DNA of 64,000 nt. Origin: Paulownia fortunei. Lineage: Eukaryota > Streptophyta > Magnoliopsida > Lamiales > Paulowniaceae. The stretch covers positions 18,734,673-18,798,672 of the forward strand of contig CM033115.1 in assembly GCA_019321725.1 (NCBI GenBank). Direction: 5' to 3'. Below, in pieces: positions 1 through 12,700 of this stretch; position 1 is the stretch's first letter, and each line of letters starts with the position of its first letter. The notes under the pieces are model-generated. The model searched no databases. It was not told where the DNA came from and was given only the letters and a program-made list of their open reading frames with translations. Made by a program: the position numbers and the translations under genes.

Positions 1-1
1 A

Positions 2-340
2 ACAGATAATACTATAACTCAACAGCAACATGGCCATAGAAGAAGCTGGTAAAGAAGATTGATTGTTCATCACTGGATTCTTTAATTTTTCTCCACTTTT
101 AGGTTTCATTTTTTTTTTTTTTTTTTTTTTTGGAGGGGTTCATATTTAAATAGGAGAATAATCCATATTTGACATATTCCTCAATGTACATTAAGGTAGT
201 TTACTAGTTATATGTTCATGATGAACAAGATTGTCCGGATCCTCTGTTCAGCTTCAGCCACAGCCTTGAAACTGTAATTTTTGTAGTTCAATTGTTGAAG
301 GAGATATCATCTTTTATTGAATGAATTGTCACAATTTTTT
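2..340 (+). other. Possible 3' end of a gene entering from the left edge
   Basis: The first ~50 bases have one open plus-strand frame (from base 2) that ends at a TAA at 50-52 and reads as about 16 polar residues rich in Gln, His and Arg, ending in Ser-Trp. The following ~280 bases are less AT-rich than the DNA beyond them and look like a 3' untranslated region, with AATGAAT at about 321-327 as a possible polyadenylation signal. No family can be named from so short a tail. It could equally be chance. Confidence 0.2.
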
Positions 341-1740
341 TTGTTTTTCATAACAAAGATTTTCATTCGTATCCAAATTAGATATTGTAGCGGGTTCGGG
401 TCTTTCTAGTGAAAGAGGGTCAAAAATGAGAAAGGGGGTAAACCGTATTTAAGGCGGACTATCCAACAATTTCAGCCTATGAAATGAAGGTTCACAATCT
501 CAAACTTATTTGATTTTATCAATTGTCATATTTTTTTCTCAAAAAATTAATCATGCATTTTGTAAATTATTATTATCAAGAATCTCTTCGAAAACCTCCA
601 GCAGCTTGCCAAACAAAAGCGAAGATGTTAAACACTACAAAGATTTCCTGATTCATTTTCTCCTTTTTCAATATTTGTGGCTAGATTAAATGCATGTATT
701 GTACAACCTATTGAGAAAATGACTTCTATCTTCTCATTTAAAAAATCATAGACCTCAATATTTGAGATTAATTTTGAACAATTGAGCCCTACTCTTAACT
801 ATTCAATCTTTTTACTCCCCCTATTTCGTAGAGTATTTATCAAGTTAATAAATGTTCATGTGAGGTCCAAAACTCTGAAATTTTGATTTAAATCTTATTT
901 AGATGTATAGATATTGATCTATACATTGTTAAATTATTGTTAAATCATTGTTAATTTGGTATTTAATATGATTAGTTTGACTGCTTCATGCAAAAAATAA
1001 ATAAACAAACAAATGCTAGTGTGTTTATAATAATCGGACTGGCAATGATATGTATTGGTTTTGAATCAAGATTTTTCTGTTTTTTCTTAAGGTTTTGGAT
1101 CCATTGTGTGTATGTGTCTGCTTTATTTGTTTTTCATTTGTTTTTTCTTTTCTTTTCTTTTTTGGTGGGGTGGGGGTGGGGGTGGGGATTGGCTATCTGA
1201 GTGGAGTGATTGATTTGATTTTACCATAGTTTGTGATGAAACAAGTCTACTAATCACGAGTTAATATGATTGCAATTAGATGCGATTTTAACTTATCTCA
1301 AAATTTCTGAGGATTGAAAGTTGGCACCTGAATTGAAGAAAAAAGAGTTCAATAATCCTTTAATTGTTTTCACTCCACTTAAACACACATTAATTTGATT
1401 AGAACGGTGTAAATTTGTTAGTTACTTTAAAAAGAGTTCTTGGATATGTGTACAATACTGCAAAATGTGTCCAAAAAATTATTTAAAAATAAATAAATAG
1501 ACATGCGTCATCAGCAATTTTAACATGTAAGTCCAATGTTAATAAAACAGAAATTATGTAATACAAAACTATAAAATTTTAAAATATCATAGTTTGATTA
1601 CGAAATAATGTAATTAAATTTTAAACAAATTGACACTAAATGCATAAACAATATATTTACTATACATTTGGCTAATAATTTATTTTATGTCTTGCCATAA
1701 CATCATTGATATAACTTTTTTTCACATAAATTACCAAAAA

Positions 1741-1932
1741 TTTGTTTTTTTTAAGTTCTAACATAAATAAATTTACTAACTCTATAGGCAACATATACTT
1801 AGTAATATCGTCTCCTATATTTTTTTATAGATTTTTCATATTTGTATTTTTTAAGTTCTAACATAAATAAATTTACTTACTCTTTAGCCAACATATACTT
1901 TCTCCTATATTTTTTATAGATTTTTCATATTG
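1741..1932. repeat. Imperfect tandem duplication, unit about 100 bp
   Basis: Two adjacent copies share the order TTTTTTAAGTTCTAACATAA, then AATTTACT-ACTCT, CAACATATACTT, TCTCCTATA and a TATAGATTTTTCATAT end. The first copy is about 1741-1841 and the second about 1842-1932. The second lacks a ~10-base insert present after CAACATATACTT in the first. The divergence suggests an old duplication. Confidence 0.8.
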
Positions 1933-3091
1933 CAGTGTCCGTATTCATATCCGTACTATTTAGGCTAAGCGTTATTTGAATGAGATAAAGCTCATTTTAT
2001 GCTTGTTTATATATTTTTCAAAGATGTCTGCGGAAGTGAACTAAAAGCGCTATATAACTTCTAGAATAGAACACATGAAAATACGTCACAGTTGTTTTTT
2101 GTACGACCTAAGTAACAATTGTGGACCCAAAAGTTCAATTCACAAAATTTGAAATAATGAACCACTGAATTTCACATCAATGTTATTAAAAGTCATTTAA
2201 CCCCTTCATAGTAAAAGAAATATTTTAAGTGATAAAATTGAAATTTCAAAATTGGAGAGCTGCTTATTTGGTTTATTTTTATTTCCAATATTTTTAGATG
2301 TTGAAAATATTCTTCCTATGAAAGTAAAAATGTATTTGGTTGAATAGAATAGGAATCTTGACTTGAAAAGTTTGTTTGATTATATAATTCCATGTGAGAA
2401 ACAAGGGCATTTTCTGAAAACATTTTTGGTTTTTATATTTTCAAAATGACAATACATGTGATAATAATATTTTAAAATAAAAATGATAGCTTATATTTTC
2501 CTATTGCTTTCATCCATAAATTTTATTTTTAATTTATTGTAGATCATAACATTTTTATGTCACATCAATCATATGAAGATAGAAATAGTAATTATTATTA
2601 AACTTATCAGTGAATTTTAGTTATTTTTAAATTTGTAAAATAATATCCGAAACATTAATGATGTAGGCGTTGACAAAATAGGAGTTCTCTATTTAAAATG
2701 ACGACCATAGATATAGAAATGGACATTTTCCAATTTCAGGCTTGACTAAGAAGACTTAGAAATGGATAACTGTTTCTTTTAAATAAAAAAAAAAAAAAAA
2801 AAGGAGGCAAAACAAACATGTTTTTGTAATTTAATTAATAGAAGAAGGCAAAAACAGAATGACAATAAAATCAAACAAGGCTTCAGATCTTGAATTCTCA
2901 CCAAGTTTATGAGTATTTTGCTTACTTCCCACCAAACTTACAAGTATTTTGTTAACTTGTATAGTAATTGATTGTTGCTAGTTGATATTTTTAAATTATT
3001 AATTAACGATAGTAATTCGTAGTTAATTGATATCCAAAGCAACAATATATTTAACGCTTCCTAAAAAAAATGTCTTTAGTCCGTATCAACC

Positions 3092-3299
3092 CGGATTGAG
3101 CTAATATTCTGCAAAGAACATTGTGATCAATGCAGCTATTCACATTTAGAAGTATTTTCAAATCACCAATGTCAAAACAAAAGCTAATTATATTACGGAT
3201 TGAGCTAATATTCTGCAAAGAACATTGTGTTCAATGCAGCTATTCACATTTAGAAGTATTTTCAAATCACCAATGTCAAAACAAAAGCTAATTATATTA
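3092..3299. repeat. Near-perfect 104-bp tandem duplication
   Basis: The unit beginning CGGATTGAGCTAATATTCTG and ending AAGCTAATTATATTA is present twice back to back (3092-3195 and 3196-3299). I see one base difference between copies: GATCAATGC against GTTCAATGC. Such high identity in AT-rich intergenic DNA indicates a recent duplication, or possibly an assembly artefact at a repeat junction. Confidence 0.93.
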
Positions 3300-4747
3300 C
3301 CCGTATAATAGTCATGGGATTAAGATATCGCACCAATCATTTCTATGCTACACCTCAATAATATGCATAGTAATTAGCATCCACATACTTTTTGATATTA
3401 AGAACAGCATCACTTATTCTGTGATCTACATATTTTGATATTGCTTGTATCGGGGATGCACTAAATAAATATTGCAGCTCACATATGTAAATACTAACAA
3501 TTTGATACATATATATATATATGTATGTATGTATATATTAGTAGATGTAGGATAGAGCCATCCATGTGGTCACTGGCAAAGCCTTTAATCAATTGTTTGG
3601 CTCAGAAGATAGTAACTTGCAAGAAGTAGAGCATCACCTGTCACACTGCGGAATTCATTAGCACCACTAGTCCCCCACTATTTTGATATCTCAAGCATTC
3701 ATGACCCTAGCAGTAGAGGCAATATAACAAAGCAAAAAATAGAGGGTGAGAGTTACATATATAGTGGTTCTTGCTTACACTTCATTATCTCTAATTCTAA
3801 GGTGTGAATGCATGTCCTAATATTTTGCAACATACTGCATGTTATTGTGCATATCAGGTCATATTGTAGCTTCATCTTGATGGCCCTATGGCGGGGAACC
3901 ATATTCTTAGATGTGATATCATGGGTGTCAACCCAAAAATCGAGCCCGCCACCAGGCCTTCTATGGGCCTCACCCAGGGCACAACCGGTACAGAGCAACG
4001 ATTATGTACAAATGAAGCTCGTCTATAATTAACTTGAAATAAAGGCAACATCAGTACCTATCCTATGAAGCAATTCAAGTGGGTAGGAATAAGCATTTGC
4101 AAATTGGTTAAAGCACCGCCTCCCAAAAGAGACATTGATATGAAAGTAACAGTAATGGTCAACTAAAAAGAAGAAACCAACCCAAATAAAGGAGAGAGAA
4201 AATAATGTAAGACAAAAAGAAATTACACAGAGGATACCCACATTTTCATTTCGTTGTGGAAGCAAAGACTATAGAATGGTTGCGCTGTTTCTTTTTTGTC
4301 TAATTAATCAACTATCACAATGCAGATACTAATTCATCGAGCGATTTAACAAAAACTATAGTCAACTGAGGTGAAAAAATGTTGAATCATGTTTCCTGCA
4401 TCTGTTTCTTTGCCATAACATGTGTTTAGCCAAATATGATGCTATGGATCTTACTCTAGTGTGGCTAGATCAGAAGGCACAAAAGTTAATTTATATTATG
4501 CTGTCAGGTCAAAGTACATTAACCTTTCTGCCATTCCCAATGTTGCTTGAGCCATGCATCATACACCTCCATTGTGCAAGATGATATGCAGACTGAGGCC
4601 AGGTTACACAAAAAAATGCCCTTTGCTAAATGCCCTTTGCTAAGGGCTACAATTACCTCAAATCTAAAGAAAGTAGGACTTGTACAAGAATAGGGCTGAC
4701 CCCTTTCTGCTTAACCATGAAATCTTCTGTGACATTCAAACTTTTCT

Positions 4748-7700
4748 TCAATCCTGCAATTTAAAAGAATTATCATGAATCCTTTACTTGGCTTAGATTC
4801 CTCGAAAAAGTAACTATTGTGCTATAGGCACATTCAAGGCAATAGTTCTTCCAAAAATTAAACCATGCAAAGGCACAATATTCCAACCAAGAAGAATATT
4901 AGTAATTGCAGGAATATCAGAGGTAGAAACAAAGAGGAATATGGTCAAGCATGAAATATTTTTGTCTCCTTGCCACTTGGCCAGCGGTTAAAGTTGTATT
5001 CTACCTTGAACCGCTTTCTGCGTGCATCGTCAGGGCTATTTCGAGAGACTTGTGACTGGCGTCCAGAAGCTTCACTTCTATAATTTCCCACACCAGTTGC
5101 TGGCATCCATTTTTTACTTTGTTCTGTTCGGCTTCTACCATTTCGAAAGAATCCATCTCTGTCCCAGGTCACTTCATAATCAGCTCTCAAGCGTGATCCT
5201 TGCTGCATTATTTACAATCTTTTTTCAACACCAATTCTTATTCAATGGCACAAAGAAAATTCACTGCAGACATGATCAGCCAAGTCTATATTACTAGGTG
5301 TGAGGATCCATTGTATTACACATGCATAGACAAGAATAAGATATGCTAACATTAGAAAGATTGCGGCATGAACCTGAACGACAAATAAATAAGACAGAGC
5401 ATCACAAATATGAACAGAAAAATCATGCATGCTTGAAATTGTAGCGTGATGTTTGACAACTGAAAATCTCTCTCAACTTCTGTAGATTCTGTTCATATAT
5501 GCCACTGCCAGTTTTAATAAAAAGAGACATGAAAAGATCAAATTATGGTATAGTAGACATGTTCCCAAATATGGCTGTTTGGGTGGCATTCAGGACCGGG
5601 AAAAGCAAATAAAATAAGTAACAGCATATGTTAAAAATGAACATGTCAAAATTGAAAGAATAGTTGTCTACCTTACTAAAGGAGCGGCCACATAAAACCT
5701 TCAAAGCATTATAGAAGTCCTTGTGACCTTCAAACTGAACCACAATCTTACAATGTAGACCTGAAACTAGGTCCCCACCATCGTCATCCTCATCCTCACC
5801 TATGTCAATGTCCTCGCCAACATCAAGATTCCTATAGATATAAATAACAGTTTAAAGATACAATTATGAGGGCAACAGATAGAATATACTACAAGAACAC
5901 CAACTGAATATGATTCCCATGCTTCTGAAAAAAGGAGTGTGTCTGCCCCCCCCCCCCTCCCCCCCCACCAAGCTTTGAAATTAGCATCGCAACCCCAAGA
6001 AAAACACATTGTTTTTCTTTATAACAAACATCTTGTTTGACTTTTAGTATTCGAGGATGTTTACATAGCAATACTTTATTTAGCCAATTAGCTTGTTAGG
6101 GAAAAATCATTGCAATCACAGTAAATGACCAGAAAAATCATATAATTTGACAAATGTTTGACTAAGAAACTTGAGGAGATCATTGTACAACTTAGATCAT
6201 GTGAGGCCATGGGTATAGTAACATGTATTGATATCATTTATAGTGTGCACCAGACATTATGCAGGCATATTGTCATGTAGGTTACCACCAATAACTGTCA
6301 GATTAAATTAATTACATTGGTTCATCAAGTCACCACGCTATTAAAGACACAAGAGTAGATATAAATACTTGATTGGGTTCAACTAAGGGGTAGAATGTGA
6401 AGATAACTTTGTTAAAACCGCAGTTTTAACGGGGATATGAAATTATCGCAAAATGAATCCAAAAGGGGGAGGACATGAGGATCGGGCATTGTTTCATGCC
6501 AGATCTGCACAATCCCCAGACCCTATGCTGCCACCATGGTAGGAAGCCATCATTGTCTTGACCTTGATCACATCCGAGGAGATGGAGGTAAAGGACCTTA
6601 GAGTGTTGACTGAAGAAAAAAGATGTAAACAAGACAGAACAAAGAAAAGCACAAGAGAAAACCAGAAAATAAAGGAAAATGTGTACGCAAAGGAGGAGGA
6701 AATGATAAGTTCCATGGATTGATTGAAGGTGAATTTGCACACAATTGAGGTACCTGGCTAAGCTCTTATGTGGATTCCAATTTGGGGCTCAGAAAAGAAT
6801 TTTTTGCTTGACATCCTATTCTATCCTTCAAAGCAGCAATGTTTGTTGGAGTTCTCTAATAATCTATATCATCAAGATCTAGACTCTAAGTCTCTAGCAG
6901 GTAGTGGCTTCTTACTAGAGAAAAATCATTCACATTTTGCATTTGAGAGAAAAACAATTAAACTGCACAATTTAGAAAAAGAGAGCTTAAAAATCATGAT
7001 TCGAGGGTATGTCAAAATATGTCTTCGCCAAAATAAGTACTGCCAGTGAAAAAACAGAAAGCGCAGCATCTTGCGTCAACAGTCTACCATTGAAAAAGAG
7101 AAAACGGTTTTGCATTTCCATCATAATGTCTCATACATGGAGTACCATAGCTTAATCATACATTTCCATTAAAATTACCCTTGATGAAATTGAGCAAGGC
7201 ATCAAACCCTTGATTACCATTATCAGGGTGCCAATTATCCATTCATTTACCAAAAGAAATGAACAAAGGTTAGGAAGACCTCTTACTGTTAACAAATTCC
7301 AATCATTTACCAAATGAATGAACAAGATATCGAAGACCTATTATTTTCACAATTTCCTTTTGAAATCCTGGCCTACTAGTACCACAAATATTTTGTTACT
7401 CTATAGTAACAATAAAGATATTAAAATGAAGCATAGGTGACGTGAGATTCAAAAGTCATGTTCCAGAAAATATAAACCACTTTATAAAATACTATCAACA
7501 CAATTAAGATTAAAATACATAGCATTACCAGGATTCAGGTATAAAAATTCATTAGTTATCCCATCACTCCTTTAGTTTGCAATGAAATCATCAATGTCAC
7601 AGTCAAACAAGGCATTAAAAGCTGATATAAGCACACACCTTATCTTTCCAAATGCCGAAAAAATTGTATGAGTAACTAGCATTGAAGGTTTGGATGAAAC

Positions 7701-9610
7701 CCGAGGCTCAGCAAACCATCTTGACGGCACACCTCTCAATATAATTGTATCAGGCTGCTGCCTCTCACTCCTTGTATATCCTACCAATTACATGTATGTC
7801 AAGTATAATGTACATCCCATATTTGTGTTAACAGAGAAAAAAGATTGCCTAATAATTAGAACAGTCAAAACCAGAGCAGGAAAAATATAAGGATAAATTA
7901 CAACACACAAGCAACTTATCATCATTAAAGTAAAGATCCAAAAGCTAGGCTGAGAAACCCTGCATAAACCAGAAGCATTGTTTCTCCCACAAATGTGTTC
8001 TGGACAAAATTAATGCAAAACAGATCAACATCCTCAGACAGAGGATAGCCAGCTATAGCACACTTGTTGGAGAAAATTTTTTTCCTCAAGGGATTATAAC
8101 AACCAAGCTAAATTTGTCTTTACCAACAATAGTCATGGACAAATGATGGGCCCCCATGAATCCACAGTAATTTGAGCACTCAAAATTGAGCACAAAGCCA
8201 CTATATAACACAGAAACAAAGTTCTTAGCCCAATCCATTTAAGAAATGAGTCAATGTAGGCATAATCAAATGATCAGGCAGTGGAGATCCTGTCATTCTG
8301 ATATTACCCAAATTCGTACCTTTTGTGGTGTGAGATTGAAATATTTTAAAGAAAAAGATCATTAATGGCAACTACCAAATTAGCTATGAGTTCCTAAGAA
8401 TAGACTATAGGACCAATGTAATATACAAAAGCATTCACAACCATATTTTCTTAAAATAAGAATCAACAAAACACAGCCTAAAAGAGCATCTCTGTATTCC
8501 TAAAATATTTTCTAAAGCACAAAGCAACACCACATGCCAAATCATCACAAGAAAAGATATATGGCTGAAGACTTAATTATTGGTAATTAATATCAATTGA
8601 AATTGTAATCACTATCAATTAAAACAAACCCTATCCAAGTGGATCCACGGAACATGTTATGGACCCACATTGCTTAATAGCTTAAAATCATCTATCAGAG
8701 TTATCAATGTCACCATTCTTCTTTGTGTCCGACTTCTGATATCTATGGATATGCTGACCTATTTACAAATAGTTCTACACTGGAAATTGAGCTCCTTTTC
8801 ACCTGAAAATCAAACAAAACAAAAGGAGAAAATGCTGTTTCTTATCCTAGCTAATCAACTCCCATCTCTTATGCTTTCGCAAGACACTAAAAAAAGCCAT
8901 ATGCTTTCTCCCATTGCTTATCAACTCTCACAAGAACTATTTAAGCTTCTACTATAATGCTCAACCACATACGCACATTACAAATATCATTCTTAAATCA
9001 ACTCATTACTGCACAATTCCTCTCGTGCATTTATGCCAAAAGAAAAAGCACACACAGAAAACTCAAACGGAATAAACAAGCAAACAGGAAGCCAAAAACT
9101 TGACTGACCTCTTGTTCCAAACGCAGCAATCTCCTCCCACTCTTTCCTCATCCCTTCAAAATCATCTCCTTTCGGCACCTCAACACTCAACTTAAACTTC
9201 ACACCCTCCAAATTCAACTCCATTCCATCCATCTCCGCCACAATCCCCTTCCTCCACTCCAAAAACTCTTTCTCCATTCCATCCTCTCCGCTCAACCCCA
9301 ATTTCTTCGACAGAAACCCTAAATCCAGCACGAATAAGCTCCCACGCGCCACAGGGTCTTCACGCTTCCGCTTTTTCAAGTCTCTATACTTAAAAACCTT
9401 GATATCTTCTTCAGGAATAGATATTGAGTGTGAGGTTTTCAGATAGTCGATTAAAGAGCGCTTGAGCTTCCACTCGTCGATTGGGGATACGGATTTGTCT
9501 GCCCGGTGAATTGTTAGGTTGAGTTTGATGCGGGGAATGAGGGAGAGACCAGATTCAAGTTCGAATGGTTCGGTTGGTAGCAGGGTTTTGTGTGATTTGC
9601 GGTGGCTCAT
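4748..9610 (-). CDS. AKAP17A/XE7-like RNA-binding protein, 5 coding exons
   Basis: Coding exons on the minus strand are 9610-9109, 7780-7639, 5831-5672, 5202-5005 and 4753-4748, giving 335 residues. The protein matches the plant family annotated as A-kinase anchor protein 17A-like, whose animal relative acts in splicing; nuclear RNA binding is inferred. Visible features are an N-terminal Leu-rich segment with IDEWKLKRSLIDYL (residues 44-57), a basic KKRKRED stretch (79-85), LEGVKFKLSVEVP (134-146), and the family hallmark PDTIILRGVPSRWF followed by FSAFGKIR, an RRM-like fold (about 178-215). An acidic insert (about 219-235) and a basic C-terminus (DDARRKRFKD) follow. The frame is open to an upstream Met at 9712; I chose 9610 because the downstream part matches the family's usual start. 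Intron phases are 1, 2, 0 and 0. The last coding exon contributes only GAT plus TGA. Introns of 1.33 and 1.81 kb carry no other gene. Confidence 0.88.
5946..5966. repeat. Poly-C tract in an intron (C12-T-C8)
   Basis: A run of twelve C, one T and eight C lies in intron 2 of the AKAP17A-like gene, near its 3' (acceptor) end on the coding strand. On that strand it is a G-tract, which could fold as a G-quadruplex in the pre-mRNA. It is also a spot prone to sequencing error and polymorphism. Confidence 0.8.
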
Positions 9611-9719
9611 GGCTGAGCGTGGTGGCGACACAGTGGTTGGGTTTCCTATCTTTGTCGCAACAAGTGGACTTTCTCTTACCGTCGTATGGACTGCTAAGGG
9701 GATAAATCGCATTTTACCT

Positions 9720-12700
9720 TCTTTGTTTTTAAAATGGGGAATTACATGTGTATTTTTTTACAGGGGCACATAATTGCATTGTAATTTAAAAAATATAGCA
9801 CATTTTTTCCTAAATGTTTCTAAATATTGACTTTGCTTTAAAATGATAATTTTTTGCCCACTTTTCTACCTAAATATTTAATTGTAGGACTTGCTTTTAT
9901 AAAATAATGATAATTTTAATTTAAACATGTTCTTATTGTTTATTATTTTCAACTTTTTACTGTTTTTGGCTGAGTATTAAGAAGTTATTTTTAAAAAAGG
10001 TTGAGTACTTTGGTTGTTGCACTTATTTTTTACTAGAAGTTGACCGAATAAGGTTGTAGAATATATAATAGGCAGGCTTTATGGTACGACAACACAAATA
10101 TAATTATATCTAAAATTGGCATTTTGATAAATTTGAAGTTTTATCAATGGTTTAATGAAAATTAGATATTTGTTTGTATAAATTCTAAAAAGTTCAGACC
10201 ACTTTTTCCAAATTTTCACCAAAATATCGAGTCAATGAAATTTGAAAGTTAGAAGTCATTACCTCTAAACATGTAAAAGTTATTGTATATTTTTCTATAT
10301 CATTTGTCACTTTAATGAATAATGAAGTATGGAAGTCATTTCCTTTAAATGTGCGAAGGTTGTGTTCTTCATTTCCTTTGAATTTGGGCTTGTGGATATT
10401 AAGGAGATTTGGTCTGTATGATTTATGCTTAGATAAGTTTTAGGCTTGGTTTTAAAAATAATTGTATTGTCTAATTTGAAATGTGTCATTCTTGAACTGA
10501 TTTATACTGATATTTTGGATCATAAAAGTATGAGAGTCAATTCGAACAAATTGAATTTAGTATACCTGAATAAGTCCGATCTTACATGGTTGTGCCTAAC
10601 GGGATACTCATTCAATTAGGAAATAGATTATTTTGATATATAATTTAAAAAAAAAAAACAATCTTATAGATAAGAAAAACAAGACTTATCACACAAATAC
10701 GTATTCTCCTCTATAAAATCAGCTTCGAATTATTTACATTGTAATTAATTGAAATTATTTTCAGATTCCTCATAACTCATCTAATAAAAATACGTATACT
10801 ATTAAAGTTTCTTTTTATCATGTAAAATAATATAATTTATTATTAAAAATATATATTAAATTTATTATGCGTAACATATTGAGATAAGTTAGACATTAAA
10901 ATATCCATAATATCGAGTGGACATAAGCCCAATACTAATTATTCTCCATGTTGTAGTACAGTTCTACCAAAAATGTGTCACTATATATATGTAGAAGTAG
11001 TAAGAGGGGAATGACAAGAGTAGCTTTGGTGAGGCCCATGTATGCCACATGTTGTTCTCCATCAAAGAAATCTAGCCTAGAATTATTTTGGCGGCTAAGT
11101 GCTCCATTGACCTTGAAGAGTGAAGTGGTTTTATGTTGTTTTGGGGATAATATGTCAAATTGAGTAAGTTTGGGGGAGGGGTGGAAATGTTATTTACTTT
11201 TTATTTTATGCTTGTATGTGATAAAATAAAGAACTTAAATTAAATTAAACAAAATAAATGTGATTTTTTCTTTCTTTTATTTTGAATACTATTCAAGCAT
11301 GTAAGAGACGACATGAATGGTATGACTCGCTAACACAAAATGTTGCTTTGTGAAGGAGAAACAAGAATTAAGAATATCGGTGAGAGAAATAAGCAAGTTT
11401 AGTGGATGTCGTTTGTTAATTGATCAAAGGTGAAGCTCCATAACTTTACAGGTATGAGGGTAATATTTATACTACATTTGATGTATTGTTTATCGAATAT
11501 TTAGATGATAAATAAATATCTCATTTCTTATAAAATTGAGTATTTGTCTATTATTCACATACTCATTTTATTGTCTATCATATGTAACATATTAAGAAAT
11601 TAGATTCGAGTCTCATCCATCATATAAATTATTTTTCCCATTTTATTTTTAATAGAGCATTGTTGTATTCACTATTCGATAAAATTAATTGATTGTTATA
11701 ATTTTGTTGAATTTAATATTGATATCCTTATATCTTGATGTAAATTATATTCTTATTTGTGGTCTTAAAACAATAAACATGGAAAAGAAAAGGAAAGAAA
11801 TATGCAAGTTTCATAGAATAAAAAGCAGCATGGCTGAGGTAGTTACATGCATAAGCACAACAAATGTGAGGTTTTTGAGAAAATAAAAAATTACCAATAT
11901 AGGTTGTTTGTTAACAAATGTAGGCTATCGAAAGAGTTAGCGATGAAGTATGACTCAATAATAAAAGACCCCAAAAATAATAACCTCAAAATTTCAAAAG
12001 GACGAGTCACCCATAACGAGCTTATCAAGTTCAAATAATACATATATAATTCAATATATAATAACCCTCTTACAAAGCACTATATATATCCTATTCATTC
12101 ATTATTCGAAAATATACAATTCATTTTGAGTTTTTTACAATTGTTACTCGTTGGTTTTAAAATTACTCATTTTATTTTGCTTCTAATTTAACCATCGAAA
12201 GATTTTTATCGGTACAACTCGACACCCCTAACAGACACACATAACGGCACATGTTACAATTGATGTTTAGCTAAAAGTTTAAAGAATCAGAGTGATACTA
12301 TCAAACCAATAATTATACACTTCACTTAATATATAGTATAGATTAATTGGGTCTTTTAATATATGAATACTTGTTAAGAGTCTCGTTAAAATGAGTTTCG
12401 GAGAAGAATGATGATTACTAGGAACTTGTTAGTTTTTGATCAATTTTATCTGTTTTGATGACAACATTATCGTTCAAACTTATAATTTTGAAGTATTGAA
12501 TTAAAACTTTAGGAAAATTTAGATTTATGAGGGTAGGAATTTGTTAAATTATTCATGAGCATTAATTTTACCTTTGAATAATTTTACTGCAAAACTGTAG
12601 TTCCCCTAATTTATAATTTAATCTATAATATGCAAAATAAAAAAAAATTATCTATTAAAATGAATAAAACCACATATATAACATATAACACATTCATGTG

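Larger units (their letters stand above)
345..4700. other. AT-rich intergenic region with tandem duplications
   Basis: No gene could be supported here. The stretch is AT-rich, with poly-A/T runs (for example 2787-2802), a short TA/TG microsatellite near 3510-3536 and two local tandem duplications listed separately. About 3550-4300 is less AT-rich and could be transcribed, perhaps as distal 3' sequence of the minus-strand gene that ends at 4748, but it contains no long frame with recognisable protein features. The open frames at 3753-4265 look random and are not called. Confidence 0.6.

Noticed and set aside
3753..4265. Frames of 74-81 codons on both strands
   Set aside because: No recognisable motif, and overlapping frames on both strands suggest chance or 3' UTR sequence.
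5800..6071. Gly/Trp-rich minus frames
   Set aside because: Gly run is the translation of the C-tract within an intron of the AKAP17A-like gene.
6426..6742. Minus-strand frames of 82-104 codons
   Set aside because: They lie inside intron 2 of the AKAP17A-like gene, and adding them would break the phase between exons 2 and 3. The segment may be old repeat sequence.
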